Shown here piece by piece: positions 35,891 through 44,530 of a stretch of 64,000 bases of DNA. Made by a program: the position numbers and the translations under genes. The number at the start of each line of letters is the position of its first letter. Within the stretch, counting starts at the first letter, position 1. Under the pieces are notes generated by a model, which was not told where the DNA came from, did not search any database, and saw nothing but the letters and a program-made list of their open reading frames with translations. Location: NCBI GenBank assembly GCA_963730325.1, contig CAVSRC010000010.1:1-64000 (forward strand), given 5' to 3'. This DNA is from CAVSRC01 sp963730325 (GTDB taxonomy: Bacteria > Pseudomonadota > Alphaproteobacteria > Rhizobiales > Kaistiaceae).

Positions 35891-36654
35891 TCGAGAAGAC
35901 GCAACTCACCCGCAGGCGCTTCCTTTCGACGCTCGCCGTTGGCGGATCGGCGGCGCTGCTCAGCGGCTGCGACGCGCTCAGCTACAATCCGGCCTTCCGC
36001 AAGTTCCTCGGCACCGGCGAGTGGCTGAGCTATCGCATCCAGCGCTTCTTCGCCGGCTCGTCGCTTGCCCCCGAATTCAGCGAAGCCGACATGTCCCCGA
36101 TCTTCCGCACCAACGGCAACACCCAGGTGCGCGACGCCGAGTGGCAGCGCCTGGCGGCGAACGACTTCGCCGACTACCGGCTCGTCGTCGACGGGCAGGT
36201 CGAGACGCCGCAATCGCTGTCGCTGGCCGAATTGCGGGCGATGCCGTCGCGCACGCAGATCACCCGGCACGACTGCGTCGAGGGCTGGAGCGCGATCGGC
36301 AAATGGACCGGCGTGCCGCTCGCCGCCGTGCTCGACAAGGCCAGGCTCACCGACAAGGCGCGCTACATCGTCTTCCACTGCGCCGACGATTTTCGCGGCA
36401 CCAACTATTATGAAAGCATCGACCTCGCCGATGCCTTCCATCCCCAGACCATTCTCGCCTACGGCATGAATGACGGCATCCTGCCGGTCGGCCACGGGGC
36501 GCCGCTGCGCCTCAGGGTCGAGCGCCAGCTCGGCTACAAGCAGGCCAAGTTCGTCATGCGCATCGAAGCCGTCGAAAGCCTCGAGGCCATCGGCGGCGGG
36601 CGTGGCGGCTATTGGGAGGATGTCGGCAACTACAATTGGTATGCCGGTATCTGA
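35887..36654 (+). CDS. MsrP/YedY-like molybdopterin-dependent oxidoreductase
   Basis: The 255-residue protein belongs to the sulfite-oxidase fold and is exported. TRRRFLSTLAVGGSAALLSGC is a twin-arginine signal with a lipobox-like SGC, so it may be lipid-anchored. The molybdenum ligand is C130 in RHDCVEGWSAIGKWTGVPL. The C-terminal QLGYKQAKFVMRIEAVE is family-typical. In Azospira, YedY1 reduces methionine sulfoxide in the periplasm, and the E. coli homologue MsrP does the same. Its partner is the cytochrome encoded upstream. The next gene on the other strand is a ccdA homologue, 9 bp away in convergent orientation. Confidence 0.9.
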   Translation: MIEKTQLTRRRFLSTLAVGGSAALLSGCDALSYNPAFRKFLGTGEWLSYRIQRFFAGSSLAPEFSEADMSPIFRTNGNTQVRDAEWQRLAANDFADYRLVVDGQVETPQSLSLAELRAMPSRTQITRHDCVEGWSAIGKWTGVPLAAVLDKARLTDKARYIVFHCADDFRGTNYYESIDLADAFHPQTILAYGMNDGILPVGHGAPLRLRVERQLGYKQAKFVMRIEAVESLEAIGGGRGGYWEDVGNYNWYAGI

Positions 36655-36663
36655 CCGGCCGCC

Positions 36664-37383
36664 TCAGTAGCGCGTCGTCAGATCCGTCAGCCAGGCCGGC
36701 GAGGCCTCAACCAGCGCCGTCTCTATTGTGTGGTCGTAGCCGGCCAGGATCGCCACGCCGGCGACGATGAGGATGGCGCCGAGCGCCAGCTTGAAGCCCT
36801 TGCCGGCACGCGCCAGCCGGTCGCGCCAACGCATCATCGCGGCCCGCGACACCGTGCCGAGCAGAGCCAGCGGCAATGCCGCGCCGAGGCCGAAGGCGAG
36901 CATCGTCAGGGCGACGGCGCCGAGGTCGCGCCCCTGCGATGCCAGCAGCGAGGCAGCGCCGAGCGTCGGGCCGACGCAGGGAATCCATACCGCGCCGAGC
37001 AGCAGGCCGAGGGCGAACTGGCCGCCGATGCCGGCCGTGGGGAGAGCGCCGAAACGCCGTTCGGTCCAGTTGCTCACCGGACCGGCCGCCGTTGCCAGCC
37101 GCGCCTGGAAGCCGGGGACGACCAGCACCGCGCCGACGGCGACGAACAGGATCGCGGCGACGAAGCGGAAGAAATCCGAATCGAGGCCGATGGAGAAGCC
37201 GACGGTGGCGACGAACAGGCCGATGACGGTGAAGGAGAGCGCCAGCCCGCCGGCAAGCGCCAACGGCCCGTAGCGGTGCTCGGCGGCGGCCCCGGCAAAG
37301 ACCAGCGGCAAGAGCGGCAGCACGCAGGGCGACAGGATCGACAGCACGCCCGCGAGAAAGGCGAGTCCAACGGTGGCGAACAT
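36664..37383 (-). CDS. CcdA/DsbD-like membrane electron carrier
   Basis: The 239-residue six-helix protein has the reactive cysteines in VLSILSPCVLPLLPLVFAG and LLGAVWIPCVGPTLGAAS, matching the CcdA family. These shuttle electrons from cytoplasmic thioredoxin to periplasmic thiol proteins. MFATVGLAFLAGVLSIL starts at 37383. It ends 9 bp from the molybdoenzyme stop and is preceded by the periplasmic thioredoxin-like gene, so those two form an operon. It could also support cytochrome c maturation. Confidence 0.88.
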   Translation of the reverse strand: MFATVGLAFLAGVLSILSPCVLPLLPLVFAGAAAEHRYGPLALAGGLALSFTVIGLFVATVGFSIGLDSDFFRFVAAILFVAVGAVLVVPGFQARLATAAGPVSNWTERRFGALPTAGIGGQFALGLLLGAVWIPCVGPTLGAASLLASQGRDLGAVALTMLAFGLGAALPLALLGTVSRAAMMRWRDRLARAGKGFKLALGAILIVAGVAILAGYDHTIETALVEASPAWLTDLTTRY

Positions 37384-37400
37384 GGGGCTTGTCGCCGGAC

Positions 37401-37808
37401 TCAGACGGCCTTGGCGAGCAGCGCCTCGATCGCCGCCACCCGCGTGTCGCCGACGATGCGGCCGACTTCCTTGCCGTCCTTGAAGGCGATCAGGGTGGAG
37501 CGCTGCGCCGCGGAGAAGGAGCGCATGACGTCCTTCTGCGTGTCGTAATCGACTTCGAACACGGTGTAGCCGGCGAATGCGGGCTTGCCCGTCAGGTTGC
37601 CGAGAATCTGCTTCTGGCGCTGGCAGGTCGGGCACCACGAGGCGGAGATGTCGATCAGCACCGGTTCGCCGGTCTTGAGCGCCGCCTCGAAAGCGGCACG
37701 GTCGAAGGGCACGCGCTCGGCGGCGAAGGCGGAGCGCGACAAGGCGGGGGCTGCGGCGATGGCGAGGGCGCCGGCCATCAGGCCGAAGGCGCTACGGCGA
37801 GTGATCAT
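37401..37808 (-). CDS. Exported thioredoxin-like protein
   Basis: The 135-residue protein begins MITRRSAFGLMAGALAIAAAP, a Tat- or Sec-type signal. It has the active site SASWCPTCQRQKQIL (CPTC), then LIAFKDGKEVGRIVGD, a thioredoxin fold. It would receive electrons from the CcdA-like protein encoded 17 bp downstream. The target could be oxidised periplasmic proteins, possibly including the disulfide of the HdeA-like Met-rich protein. That last step is inference. Confidence 0.88.
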   Translation of the reverse strand: MITRRSAFGLMAGALAIAAAPALSRSAFAAERVPFDRAAFEAALKTGEPVLIDISASWCPTCQRQKQILGNLTGKPAFAGYTVFEVDYDTQKDVMRSFSAAQRSTLIAFKDGKEVGRIVGDTRVAAIEALLAKAV

Positions 37809-37966
37809 TGCGAACGGTCCCGTGTGGCTGTTTTCGTGCCTCCAATCTAGGGACGATTTCGCTCAAGCGTTTTCACGATCAGACAGTTGGCGATCACAAG
37901 GGCGTGGGCGCGGAACGGGCGGCGCCGGCGGTGCGCCGCCCGTTCCGCGGGAGCAGGGAACGGGGA

Positions 37967-38218
37967 TCAGTCGTCCATCCCTTCACCGTGCTCGCCGTGC
38001 TCGCTGTCGATGCCGTGCTCCGACTCGTCGTCGCCGAGGCGGATCTTCTTGAGGTCGACGCCCTTCAGCGGCTCGGCCGTCTCGGCCGCCACGGTCGTCG
38101 TGTTCGCCTTGGCGAACAACTCGTCGCCGGTGCTGGTGGAAGGCTGGGCGGCGAAGGCGGTGGCGCCGACCGCGGTGAGCGCGGTACCGGCGGCGATGGC
38201 GATGAGGATCTTGCGCAT
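37967..38218 (-). CDS. Small secreted protein with His/Glu-rich tail
   Basis: The 83-residue product begins MRKILIAIAAGTALTAVGAT with a signal peptide ending AFA. Its C-terminus is acidic and His-rich (DDESEHGIDSEHGEHGEGM). That composition suggests metal binding (Cu, Zn or Ni). I know no family. A 158-bp gap separates it from the thioredoxin gene and it shares that strand, so co-regulation is possible. It may be part of the periplasmic stress set. Confidence 0.7.
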   Translation of the reverse strand: MRKILIAIAAGTALTAVGATAFAAQPSTSTGDELFAKANTTTVAAETAEPLKGVDLKKIRLGDDESEHGIDSEHGEHGEGMDD

Positions 38219-38336
38219 GATTGGTCTCTCCTTGCTTGGTGCCGGGGAGGTCGCCCCGACCGCCCCCTGTCTAGGAGAGAGGCCCTGACGGCGGACCGAG
38301 CCCACCTGTCAGCCGCCTGACAGCTTGGCAACGGCG

Positions 38337-39395
38337 CTAGCCGTCGTATTCGTGGGTCGTGCCGGCGAAATCCTCGATCAGGCAGGCGCCGTCCCGGTGA
38401 CTGACATAGTCCGGGCCGACCGGCACCTTGCCGTGGCCGCCGGGGATGTCGAGCACATAGGTCGGCTGGCAGAGGCCGGAGAGGCGCCCGCGCAGCGCCT
38501 TCATCAGCGCCTGGCCTTGGGCAAGCGTCGTGCGCAGATGGCCGGTACCCGGCGCCAGGTCGCCATGATGCAGGTAGTAGGGTTTGACGCCCGCCTCGAC
38601 GAGGCCGCGCATCAGGGCGGCGAGCGTTTCGACGTTGTCGTTGACGCCCTTGAGCAGCACCGTCTGGCTGACCAGCGACAGGCCGCCGGCGGCGAGCCGC
38701 TTGAGCGCGGCGCGGGCCTGCGCTGTAAGTTCGCGCGGGTGGTTGGCGTGAACGGCAAGCCACGCCGTCTTGCCGGAGGCGGCAAGGGCCGCGGTGAGGT
38801 CGTCGGTGACGCGCTCAGGCGCCACCACCGGCACGCGGCTGTGGAAGCGCACCACCTTGACATGGTCGATGTCGCCGAGTGCCTGCATCACGGCTTTCAG
38901 CCGCCGCGGCGCTGCGATCAGCGGGTCGCCACCGGAGAGGATCACCTCCCAGATGTCACGGTGCGCGCGGATGTAGGCGAGCGCCGCATCGATCGCGTCT
39001 CGAGACAACATGCCGGCGCCGGACTGGCCCACCGTCTCGCGGCGGAAGCAGAAGCGGCAATAGACCGGGCACACCGAGACCAGCTTGAAGAGCACCCGGT
39101 CGGGATAGCGATGGATCAGTCCTTCGCTCACCTGATGGACGTCGTCGCCGATCGGGTCGGCGCGCTCGGCCGGCGTCGTCGCGAGCTCGGCGGCGTCGGG
39201 CACGAACTGGCGGCGAATAGGATCGGCGGGGTCGTCCGGGTCGATCAGCTCGGCCATGGCAGGCGTGATCGCCACCGCATAGCGCGCCGTCACCGCCTCC
39301 AGTGTCTCGCGCTTTTCTTCCGGCACGAGGCCGGCCGCGATCAACTCATCGGCGCTGCGCAGCGTGCGCCCGGCGCGGAACGGCATGTCGTTCAC
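38337..39395 (-). CDS. epmB: EF-P lysine 2,3-aminomutase-like EpmB
   Basis: This radical-SAM enzyme of the KamA family has 352 residues, shorter than clostridial aminomutases, and the cluster motif SVCPVYCRFCFRRETVG (CxxxCxxC). It also has ILSGGDPLIAAPRRL and GKVPVGPDYVSH. EpmB converts lysine to (R)-beta-lysine, which EpmA attaches to elongation factor P. The GTG at 39395 overlaps the epmA stop (GTGA), which fixes the start. epmA and epmB form an operon divergent from efp. Confidence 0.95.
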   Translation of the reverse strand: MNDMPFRAGRTLRSADELIAAGLVPEEKRETLEAVTARYAVAITPAMAELIDPDDPADPIRRQFVPDAAELATTPAERADPIGDDVHQVSEGLIHRYPDRVLFKLVSVCPVYCRFCFRRETVGQSGAGMLSRDAIDAALAYIRAHRDIWEVILSGGDPLIAAPRRLKAVMQALGDIDHVKVVRFHSRVPVVAPERVTDDLTAALAASGKTAWLAVHANHPRELTAQARAALKRLAAGGLSLVSQTVLLKGVNDNVETLAALMRGLVEAGVKPYYLHHGDLAPGTGHLRTTLAQGQALMKALRGRLSGLCQPTYVLDIPGGHGKVPVGPDYVSHRDGACLIEDFAGTTHEYDG

Positions 39396-40444
39396 GTCTC
39401 GCCCTCCACTCCGGCTGCCGGCGTCCATTGCACCTGGTCGATGTGGGTTGCGCCGGTCGCCAGCATCACCAGCCGATCGAGGCCGAGCGCGACGCCGCTC
39501 GCCTCCGGCATATGGTCGAGCGCGGCCAGAAAGTCCTCGTCGAGCGGATAGCGCTCGCCATGGATGCGTTCCTTCTCGTCCATGTCGGCGGCGAAGCGCC
39601 GGCGCTGTTCGGCAGCGTCGGTGAGTTCGGCAAAGCCGTTGGCGAGTTCCACGCCGCAGGCATAGAGCTCGAAGCGTTCGGCAAAGCGCGGATCGTCCGG
39701 CCGGGACCGCGCCAGCGCCGCCTCGCTCATCGGATAGTCGGTAAGCAGCGTCGCCCGGCCGATGCCGAGCTGCGGCTCGACGCGCTCGACCAGCACGCGG
39801 CTGAAGATGTCCGACCATGTGTCGTCGGCGGCGATGCGGATGCCGCGGGCGATGGCCGCCGCGGCCAGGCCGGGACGGTCGTCCAGGCAGGCGACCAGCT
39901 CGATGGCCGCATGGCGCTCGAAGGCGTCGGCCACCGTCAGCCGCTCCGGCTCGGCGAAGGGGTCGGCGGTGCGTTCGCGCCAGCTGAGCGTCTCCGTGCC
40001 GGCGGCCTGCGCCGCCTGGCCGAGAATGGCCGCGCAATCCGCCATGATCGCCTCATAGGGCTCGCCGGCGCGGTACCATTCGACCATGGTGAATTCGGGG
40101 GCGTGCAGGGGTCCGCGCTCGCGATTGCGGAAGACCCGGGCGAAATCGACGATCCGCTCCTCGCCGGCCGCCAGCAGCTTCTTCAGCGCGAATTCCGGCG
40201 AGGTGTGCAGATAGCGGACCGCACGGGCGCCGTCGGGGCCGATCGTTTCGGTGGCGAATCCGTGCAGATGGGTCTCGTTCCCCGGCGAGACCTGCAATAT
40301 CGCCACCTCGGTTTCGACGAAGCCCTGGCCGGCGAACCAGGCATGAAGCGCCGCCACAACGCGGTTGCGGGCAAGCAGCAACGGCCGCCGGTCGCGATGC
40401 CGGTCCCGGTCCCAGAAGGGCGGCAACCCGGTCATTTCGGCCAT
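39392..40444 (-). CDS. epmA: EF-P lysyl/beta-lysyl ligase EpmA
   Basis: The 350-residue class II lysyl-tRNA-synthetase paralogue lacks an anticodon domain. It has motif 2 FARVFRNRERGPLHAPEFTM, WYRAGEP, and motif 3 GVALGLDRLVMLATG. It attaches beta-lysine to EF-P Lys34. It is divergent from efp across 110 bp, and its stop overlaps the epmB start. Confidence 0.95.
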   Translation of the reverse strand: MAEMTGLPPFWDRDRHRDRRPLLLARNRVVAALHAWFAGQGFVETEVAILQVSPGNETHLHGFATETIGPDGARAVRYLHTSPEFALKKLLAAGEERIVDFARVFRNRERGPLHAPEFTMVEWYRAGEPYEAIMADCAAILGQAAQAAGTETLSWRERTADPFAEPERLTVADAFERHAAIELVACLDDRPGLAAAAIARGIRIAADDTWSDIFSRVLVERVEPQLGIGRATLLTDYPMSEAALARSRPDDPRFAERFELYACGVELANGFAELTDAAEQRRRFAADMDEKERIHGERYPLDEDFLAALDHMPEASGVALGLDRLVMLATGATHIDQVQWTPAAGVEGET

Positions 40445-40554
40445 GTGACGCGCGCCATGATGGTCATAATCCTCTGGCAGTCCCCGGCAAAATCGCTAAG
40501 GTGCGCGCCAAATTGGCGGCCCCCTGCGCCGTCCGAGCCATAGTCGAGGAAACC

Positions 40555-41121
40555 TTGAAAGTCATCGCCAGCCAGGTCCGCAAGGGTAACGTCGTCGAGG
40601 TCGACGGCCAGCTCTATGTCGTGCTTACCGCCGAGAACTTCCATCCCGGCAAGGGTACGCCCACCACCCAGATCGACATGCGCCGTATTTCCGACGGCGT
40701 GAAGGTGTCGCAGCGCTACAAGACCACCGAGCAGGTCGAGCGCGCCTTTGTCGAGGACCACGACTACCAGTACCTCTTCGAGGACGGCGACGGCTTCACC
40801 TTCATGAACGGCGAGAACTACGAACAGATCCACGTCTCGAAGGACATCGTCGGCGACCTGGCGCCCTATCTCCAGGAGAACATGACGGTGCGCCTCAGCC
40901 TCTACGAGGGCAATCCGATCGCCATCGAGCTGCCCCAGCGGGTGACGCTGGAGGTGGTCGAGACCGATCCGGCGATGAAGGGCCAGACGGCTGCCTCGTC
41001 CTACAAGCCGGCGCTGCTGTCGAACGGCGTCAAGACCAACGTGCCGCCGCACATCTCGGTGGGCGCGCGCATTGTCGTCATGACCGCCGACGGCTCCTAC
41101 GTCGAGCGCGCCAAGGACTGA
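40555..41121 (+). CDS. efp: Elongation factor P
   Basis: EF-P of 188 residues stimulates peptide-bond formation at proline stretches. The TTG at 40555 (LKVIASQVRKGNVVEVDG) has CGAGGA upstream and gives the exact family length. The modified lysine lies in FHPGKGTPTTQ, the loop targeted by EpmA/EpmB. The N-terminal KOW-like and two OB domains are complete, ending IVVMTADGSYVERAKD. Confidence 0.97.
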   Translation: MKVIASQVRKGNVVEVDGQLYVVLTAENFHPGKGTPTTQIDMRRISDGVKVSQRYKTTEQVERAFVEDHDYQYLFEDGDGFTFMNGENYEQIHVSKDIVGDLAPYLQENMTVRLSLYEGNPIAIELPQRVTLEVVETDPAMKGQTAASSYKPALLSNGVKTNVPPHISVGARIVVMTADGSYVERAKD

Positions 41122-41194
41122 GGCCATCTTGCCGCGCCCGCGCGCGGTCCCTCCGCCGCGGGGACGAGCGGTGGGGCGGGACAGGGCCGGTCGT

Positions 41195-41647
41195 TCAGGC
41201 TGCGGTCACCTGGCTCAGCCACGCCTTCAGGCTTCCCGCGTCCATGGCGCCGGCGCGGTGGGCGATCGGCCGCCCCTTGCGGAAGACCATGATCGTCGGA
41301 ATGCCCTGGATGCGGTAGCGGTTGGCAACGTCCGGCTCGCTCTCCGTGTCGAGCTTGAGGAAGCGGACATCCGGCTCCATTTCGCCGGCCACCCGTTCGA
41401 AGACCGGCGCCATCATCCGGCAGGGCGCGCACCACTCGGCCCAGAAATCGACCACCACCGGCACGTCGTTGCGGGCGATATGCTTGGCGAAATTGGCCGT
41501 GGTCGCCGCCTCCGGGTGGCCGGAGAACAGCGGCTCGTGGCACACGCCGCATTTGGCCTCCCTGGTCTCCGCCGCCGGCTTGGCGGCGGGCAGGCGGTTC
41601 ACGGCGGCGCAATGGGGACAGACGATATGGCGGACTTCTGGCTTCAT
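41195..41647 (-). CDS. trxC: Thioredoxin 2
   Basis: The 150-residue TrxC has an N-terminal zinc ribbon (HIVCPHCAAVNRLPA and AKCGVCHEPLFSG, two CxxC pairs) and a thioredoxin domain with WAEWCAPCRMMAPVFE and RYRIQGIPTIMVFRKGRPI. TrxC is an oxidative-stress disulfide reductase in the cytoplasm. The ATG at 41647 begins MKPEVRHIVCPHC. It could be the electron source for the CcdA-like protein, as for other thioredoxins. Confidence 0.93.
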   Translation of the reverse strand: MKPEVRHIVCPHCAAVNRLPAAKPAAETREAKCGVCHEPLFSGHPEAATTANFAKHIARNDVPVVVDFWAEWCAPCRMMAPVFERVAGEMEPDVRFLKLDTESEPDVANRYRIQGIPTIMVFRKGRPIAHRAGAMDAGSLKAWLSQVTAA

Positions 41648-41759
41648 GGTCGGGCTGCTCCTCGAAAGCACGCCGGGGCGCTCCCCGGATAACACATTGC
41701 AATTTTGCAATATGTGGGGTGCATCATCACGCCTTGCCAGGGGCGCGCCTTGAGCCGCG

Positions 41760-42695
41760 TCAAGCCGCCGCCGGCACCGCCAGCCTGTCGACCTCCGCCA
41801 TCTCCTCTTCGCTCAGTTTCCAGCCGACTGAACCGGCATTGGCCTCAAGCTGCTCCGGCCTGGTCGCACCGGCGATGATCGAGGCGACGAGCGGCTTGGC
41901 TGCGAGCCAGCTCATGGCGAGTTCGAGCAGTGTGCGGTCGCGCGCCTCGGCGAAGGCGGCAAGCGCCTCGATCGTGTCCCAATGCGGCTTGACGAAGCGG
42001 CTCTCCGCAGTGAGCCGCGTACCGGCGGGAAAGGTCTTGTCCTTGCGGTATTTGCCCGACAGCGCCCCGCCCGACAGCGGAAAATAGGGCACCAGGCTCA
42101 GGCCCAGCGTCTGCATCGCCGGAAAAAGCGCCATTTCATGGTCGCGATGGAGCAGGCTGTATTCGTCCTGGGCGGCAACGAAGCCCGCCACGCCGACTGC
42201 CTTGGCCGAAGCCGCGGCGTCGAAAAGCTGCTCGGCTGCGAAATTGGAAGCGCCGATGGCGCGCACCTTGCCGGCCTTCACCAGCTCCTCCAGCGCCCGG
42301 AACGTCTCCTCCATCGGCGTCGCCGGGTCCGGCTCGTGCATCCACAGGATGTCGATCACGTCGGTCCTCAGCCGGCCAAGGCTCGCCTCGACCGCGGCGA
42401 GCACATAGGCGCGGCTGCCGCGATGGGCCTCCTGGGCGCCGGCCATCAGCTTGCCGAACTTGGTGGCAAGCGTCACCTCCTTGCGCCGGTCGCCCAGTAC
42501 CTTGCCGATGATCGTCTCGGATCCGCCGCTGTTGCCGTAGATGTCGGCGGTGTCGAAATGGGTGATGCCGAGGTCGAGCGCCTTGTGGATGACCGTGCGC
42601 GAGGCCTCCAGATCGAGACGGCCGCCGAACTGGTTGGTGCCGAGACCGATCAGCGACACCTCAAGGCCGGACGGCCCGAGCTTGCGGGTTTCCAT
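41760..42695 (-). CDS. Aldo/keto reductase
   Basis: The 311-residue TIM-barrel reductase has FDTADIYGNSGGSETIIG with the catalytic Asp and Tyr, TKFGKLM with the catalytic Lys, and IDILWMHEPDPATPMEETF with the catalytic His. The C-terminal NADPH segment is ASIIAGATRPEQLEANAGSV. It belongs to the YghZ/Tas-like group, acting on aldehydes or ketones. The start METRKLGPSGLEVSLIG is at 42695. Confidence 0.9.
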   Translation of the reverse strand: METRKLGPSGLEVSLIGLGTNQFGGRLDLEASRTVIHKALDLGITHFDTADIYGNSGGSETIIGKVLGDRRKEVTLATKFGKLMAGAQEAHRGSRAYVLAAVEASLGRLRTDVIDILWMHEPDPATPMEETFRALEELVKAGKVRAIGASNFAAEQLFDAAASAKAVGVAGFVAAQDEYSLLHRDHEMALFPAMQTLGLSLVPYFPLSGGALSGKYRKDKTFPAGTRLTAESRFVKPHWDTIEALAAFAEARDRTLLELAMSWLAAKPLVASIIAGATRPEQLEANAGSVGWKLSEEEMAEVDRLAVPAAA

Positions 42696-42867
42696 GGGGA
42701 TATCCTTGTGACGCCTGTGCGAGCGGCGGGGACGCGGGGCAAGGCCGCGCCCCCCCGGCGGACAATGCCTTCCGCGGCGCACCGCCGCAAGGCGCGGCAT
42801 CGGCGCGATTGACGGGCACGGTCCCGGCGCGGGATCATCCGGCCAAACAAGAAGGAGGACATGAAGC

Positions 42868-43305
42868 ATGCTCTACGGAATCGACCCGATCCTCGGACCG
42901 GAGCTGCTGCACGCGCTGCGCGCCATGGGCCACGGCGACGAGCTCGTCATCGTCGACGCCAACTTCCCGTCGACCAGCAAGTCCAACCGGCTGGTCCGCC
43001 TCGACGGGATCGACGCCGTGCGCGTGCTCGACGCGGTTCTGTCGGTGATGCCGCTCGACGACTTCGTCGATTGCGCCACCTTCACCATGGAGCCGGTCGA
43101 CAATCCGAAATCGGTACCGGAGGTCGTCCACCTGTTCCGCGAGACGGTCGAGAAGCGGGCGCCGGGCTTCAAGACCGGCACCATCGAGCGCTTCGCCTTC
43201 TACGAGCGCGCCGAGAAGACCTTCCTCACCATCGCCAGCGGCGAACGCCGCCTCTACGGCAATATCATCCTGAAGAAGGGCGTCATCCGGCCGGAGACGG
43301 CCTAG
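42868..43305 (+). CDS. fucU: RbsD/FucU-family sugar mutarotase
   Basis: The 145-residue product is an RbsD/FucU-family pyranase/mutarotase. It has MLYGIDPILGPELLHALRAM with the catalytic His, HGDELVIVDANFPS, and RLYGNIILKKGVI with the Tyr at the end. FucU interconverts L-fucose anomers; RbsD acts on ribose. AAGGAGG precedes the ATG at 42868. It is convergent with the LacI gene, whose stop overlaps by 4 bp, so LacI does not obviously read into it. Confidence 0.87.
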   Translation: MLYGIDPILGPELLHALRAMGHGDELVIVDANFPSTSKSNRLVRLDGIDAVRVLDAVLSVMPLDDFVDCATFTMEPVDNPKSVPEVVHLFRETVEKRAPGFKTGTIERFAFYERAEKTFLTIASGERRLYGNIILKKGVIRPETA

Positions 43306-44381
43306 CGGTCCATCGGCGGCGGCGCGGTTGACCCGCGCACGACGAACGAGACGTCGAGTATTCGGCGGCCGGCGACCCCGTCGTAGTCGAGGATCGTCTT
43401 GACCGCCTGGCGGCCGATCTCGGCGATCGGCTGGGCGACGGTGGTCAGCGGCGGGGTCGACGTTTCGCCTTCCGGCACGCCGTCGAAGCCGACGATCGAG
43501 ACATCGCGCGGCACGGCGATGCTGCGTTGCCTGAGCCACTCCAGGGCGATCAGGGCGATGCCGTCCGACTGGGCGATAAGCGCGGTCGGCGGGGTCGGTC
43601 CGGCGAAGATCTCTTCCAGCGCGGCGTGGACCGTGCGGACATCCTCGTGCGTCTCGAAGATCGGGACGCCGGTGGTGTCGATGCCGTGCGCGCGCAGCGC
43701 CTCGAAAGTGCCGCGCACGCGATCGCGCACCGCCAGGAAGCTTGTCTTCTCCACCGCGTCCAGCGACGTCCGACCGGAGCCGGACCCGTCAGCCTTCACT
43801 TTCATGGCGAGGATGGCGAAACGGCGATGACCAAGCGCGATCAGGTGTTGCGCCGCGACGCGCGCACCGGCGACATTGTCGATGCCGATGACCGAAATGG
43901 TCTCGTCTTCCTGTTCAAAGGTCAGCGCTACGAACGGCAGGTGGCGCTCGGTGGCGGAGCGAATCAGCTCGTGCGAACCCTCCAGGCAAAACAGGATGAG
44001 CCCGTCCACGAGAGCGTTGCCGACGTTCCAGACAAGCTCTTCCTTGCTCGCCGCTGAGACCAGCGAAACGCCCGCGCCGTTGGCCTGGGCGGCCTCGGTG
44101 ATGCCGGTCATCAGGATGCGCAGATAGGGGTCGGTGAAGAAGCTGGAAAGCGGCTCGATGGTGGCGACGCCAATGGCATTGACCTTGCCAGCGCGCAGCA
44201 GGCGCCCCTTGGGGTCGGCGCGGTAGCCCAACTCTTCGGCGACTTTGCGCACGCGCGCCTGGACCGCGGCGCTGACCACCTGCGGCCGGTTGAAGACGTT
44301 GGAAACGGTGCCTGCCGACACCCTCGCCGCCTTGGCGACATCGGCGAGCTTTGCGCTCTTTTCCAGTTTGGCAGTTGTCAT
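43302..44381 (-). CDS. LacI-family transcription regulator
   Basis: The 359-residue LacI/GalR protein has an N-terminal HTH (KLADVAKAARVSAGTVSNVF, hinge EELGYRADPKGRLLRAGKVN) and a periplasmic-binding-like ligand domain with ISVIGIDNVAGARVAAQHLI and DVSIVGFDGVPEGE. The ATG at 44381 begins MTTAKLEKSAKLADV. Its own promoter has a -35 TTGAAT (44434-44439) and a -10 TATATA (44411-44416) with 17-bp spacing, and an operator-like 14-mer overlaps that -35, so it is probably autorepressed. The inducer is likely a sugar or sugar phosphate. The convergent fucU is the only sugar gene near it. Confidence 0.92.
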   Translation of the reverse strand: MTTAKLEKSAKLADVAKAARVSAGTVSNVFNRPQVVSAAVQARVRKVAEELGYRADPKGRLLRAGKVNAIGVATIEPLSSFFTDPYLRILMTGITEAAQANGAGVSLVSAASKEELVWNVGNALVDGLILFCLEGSHELIRSATERHLPFVALTFEQEDETISVIGIDNVAGARVAAQHLIALGHRRFAILAMKVKADGSGSGRTSLDAVEKTSFLAVRDRVRGTFEALRAHGIDTTGVPIFETHEDVRTVHAALEEIFAGPTPPTALIAQSDGIALIALEWLRQRSIAVPRDVSIVGFDGVPEGETSTPPLTTVAQPIAEIGRQAVKTILDYDGVAGRRILDVSFVVRGSTAPPPMDR

Positions 44382-44410
44382 CCCGGCAGATTCCCCATTT
44401 GCCCCAAGCC

Positions 44411-44439
44411 TATATAGCAAGCCGATTAAACCGATTCAA
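44411..44439 (-). promoter_or_regulatory. lacI-type gene promoter with overlapping operator
   Basis: On the minus strand TTGAAT (44434-44439), 17-bp spacer and TATATA (44411-44416) make a near-consensus sigma-70 promoter, about 30-60 bp before the LacI-family ATG. TTAAACCGATTCAA (44426-44439) covers the -35 and matches the operator 14-mer TTGAATCGATTCAA at 12 of 14 positions. Confidence 0.75.
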
Positions 44440-44446
44440 ATTCACC

Positions 44447-44475
44447 TTGACTCGGGTCCGCGCCGGGTATATTGA
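44447..44475 (+). promoter_or_regulatory. Promoter for the DUF1127 gene
   Basis: TTGACT (44447-44452), 17-bp spacer and TATTGA (44470-44475) form a plausible sigma-70 promoter reading into the DUF1127 gene. TATATT at 44468-44473 with a 15-bp spacer is an alternative -10. The large palindrome starts inside the -10 region. Confidence 0.6.
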
Positions 44476-44498
44476 ATCGATTTAATAAATCGATTCAA
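44472..44498. promoter_or_regulatory. 27-bp perfect palindromic operator
   Basis: Positions 44472-44498 form a perfect palindrome of two 13-base arms around one central base. Each arm contains the AATCGATT core of a LacI-type operator, and the cores lie 13 bp apart, so two repressor dimers could sit side by side. It overlaps the -10 and start region of the promoter for the DUF1127 gene. Confidence 0.8.
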
Positions 44499-44530
44499 CC
44501 ATGCAATGGCGGAATTGAGGAGCAAGACCT

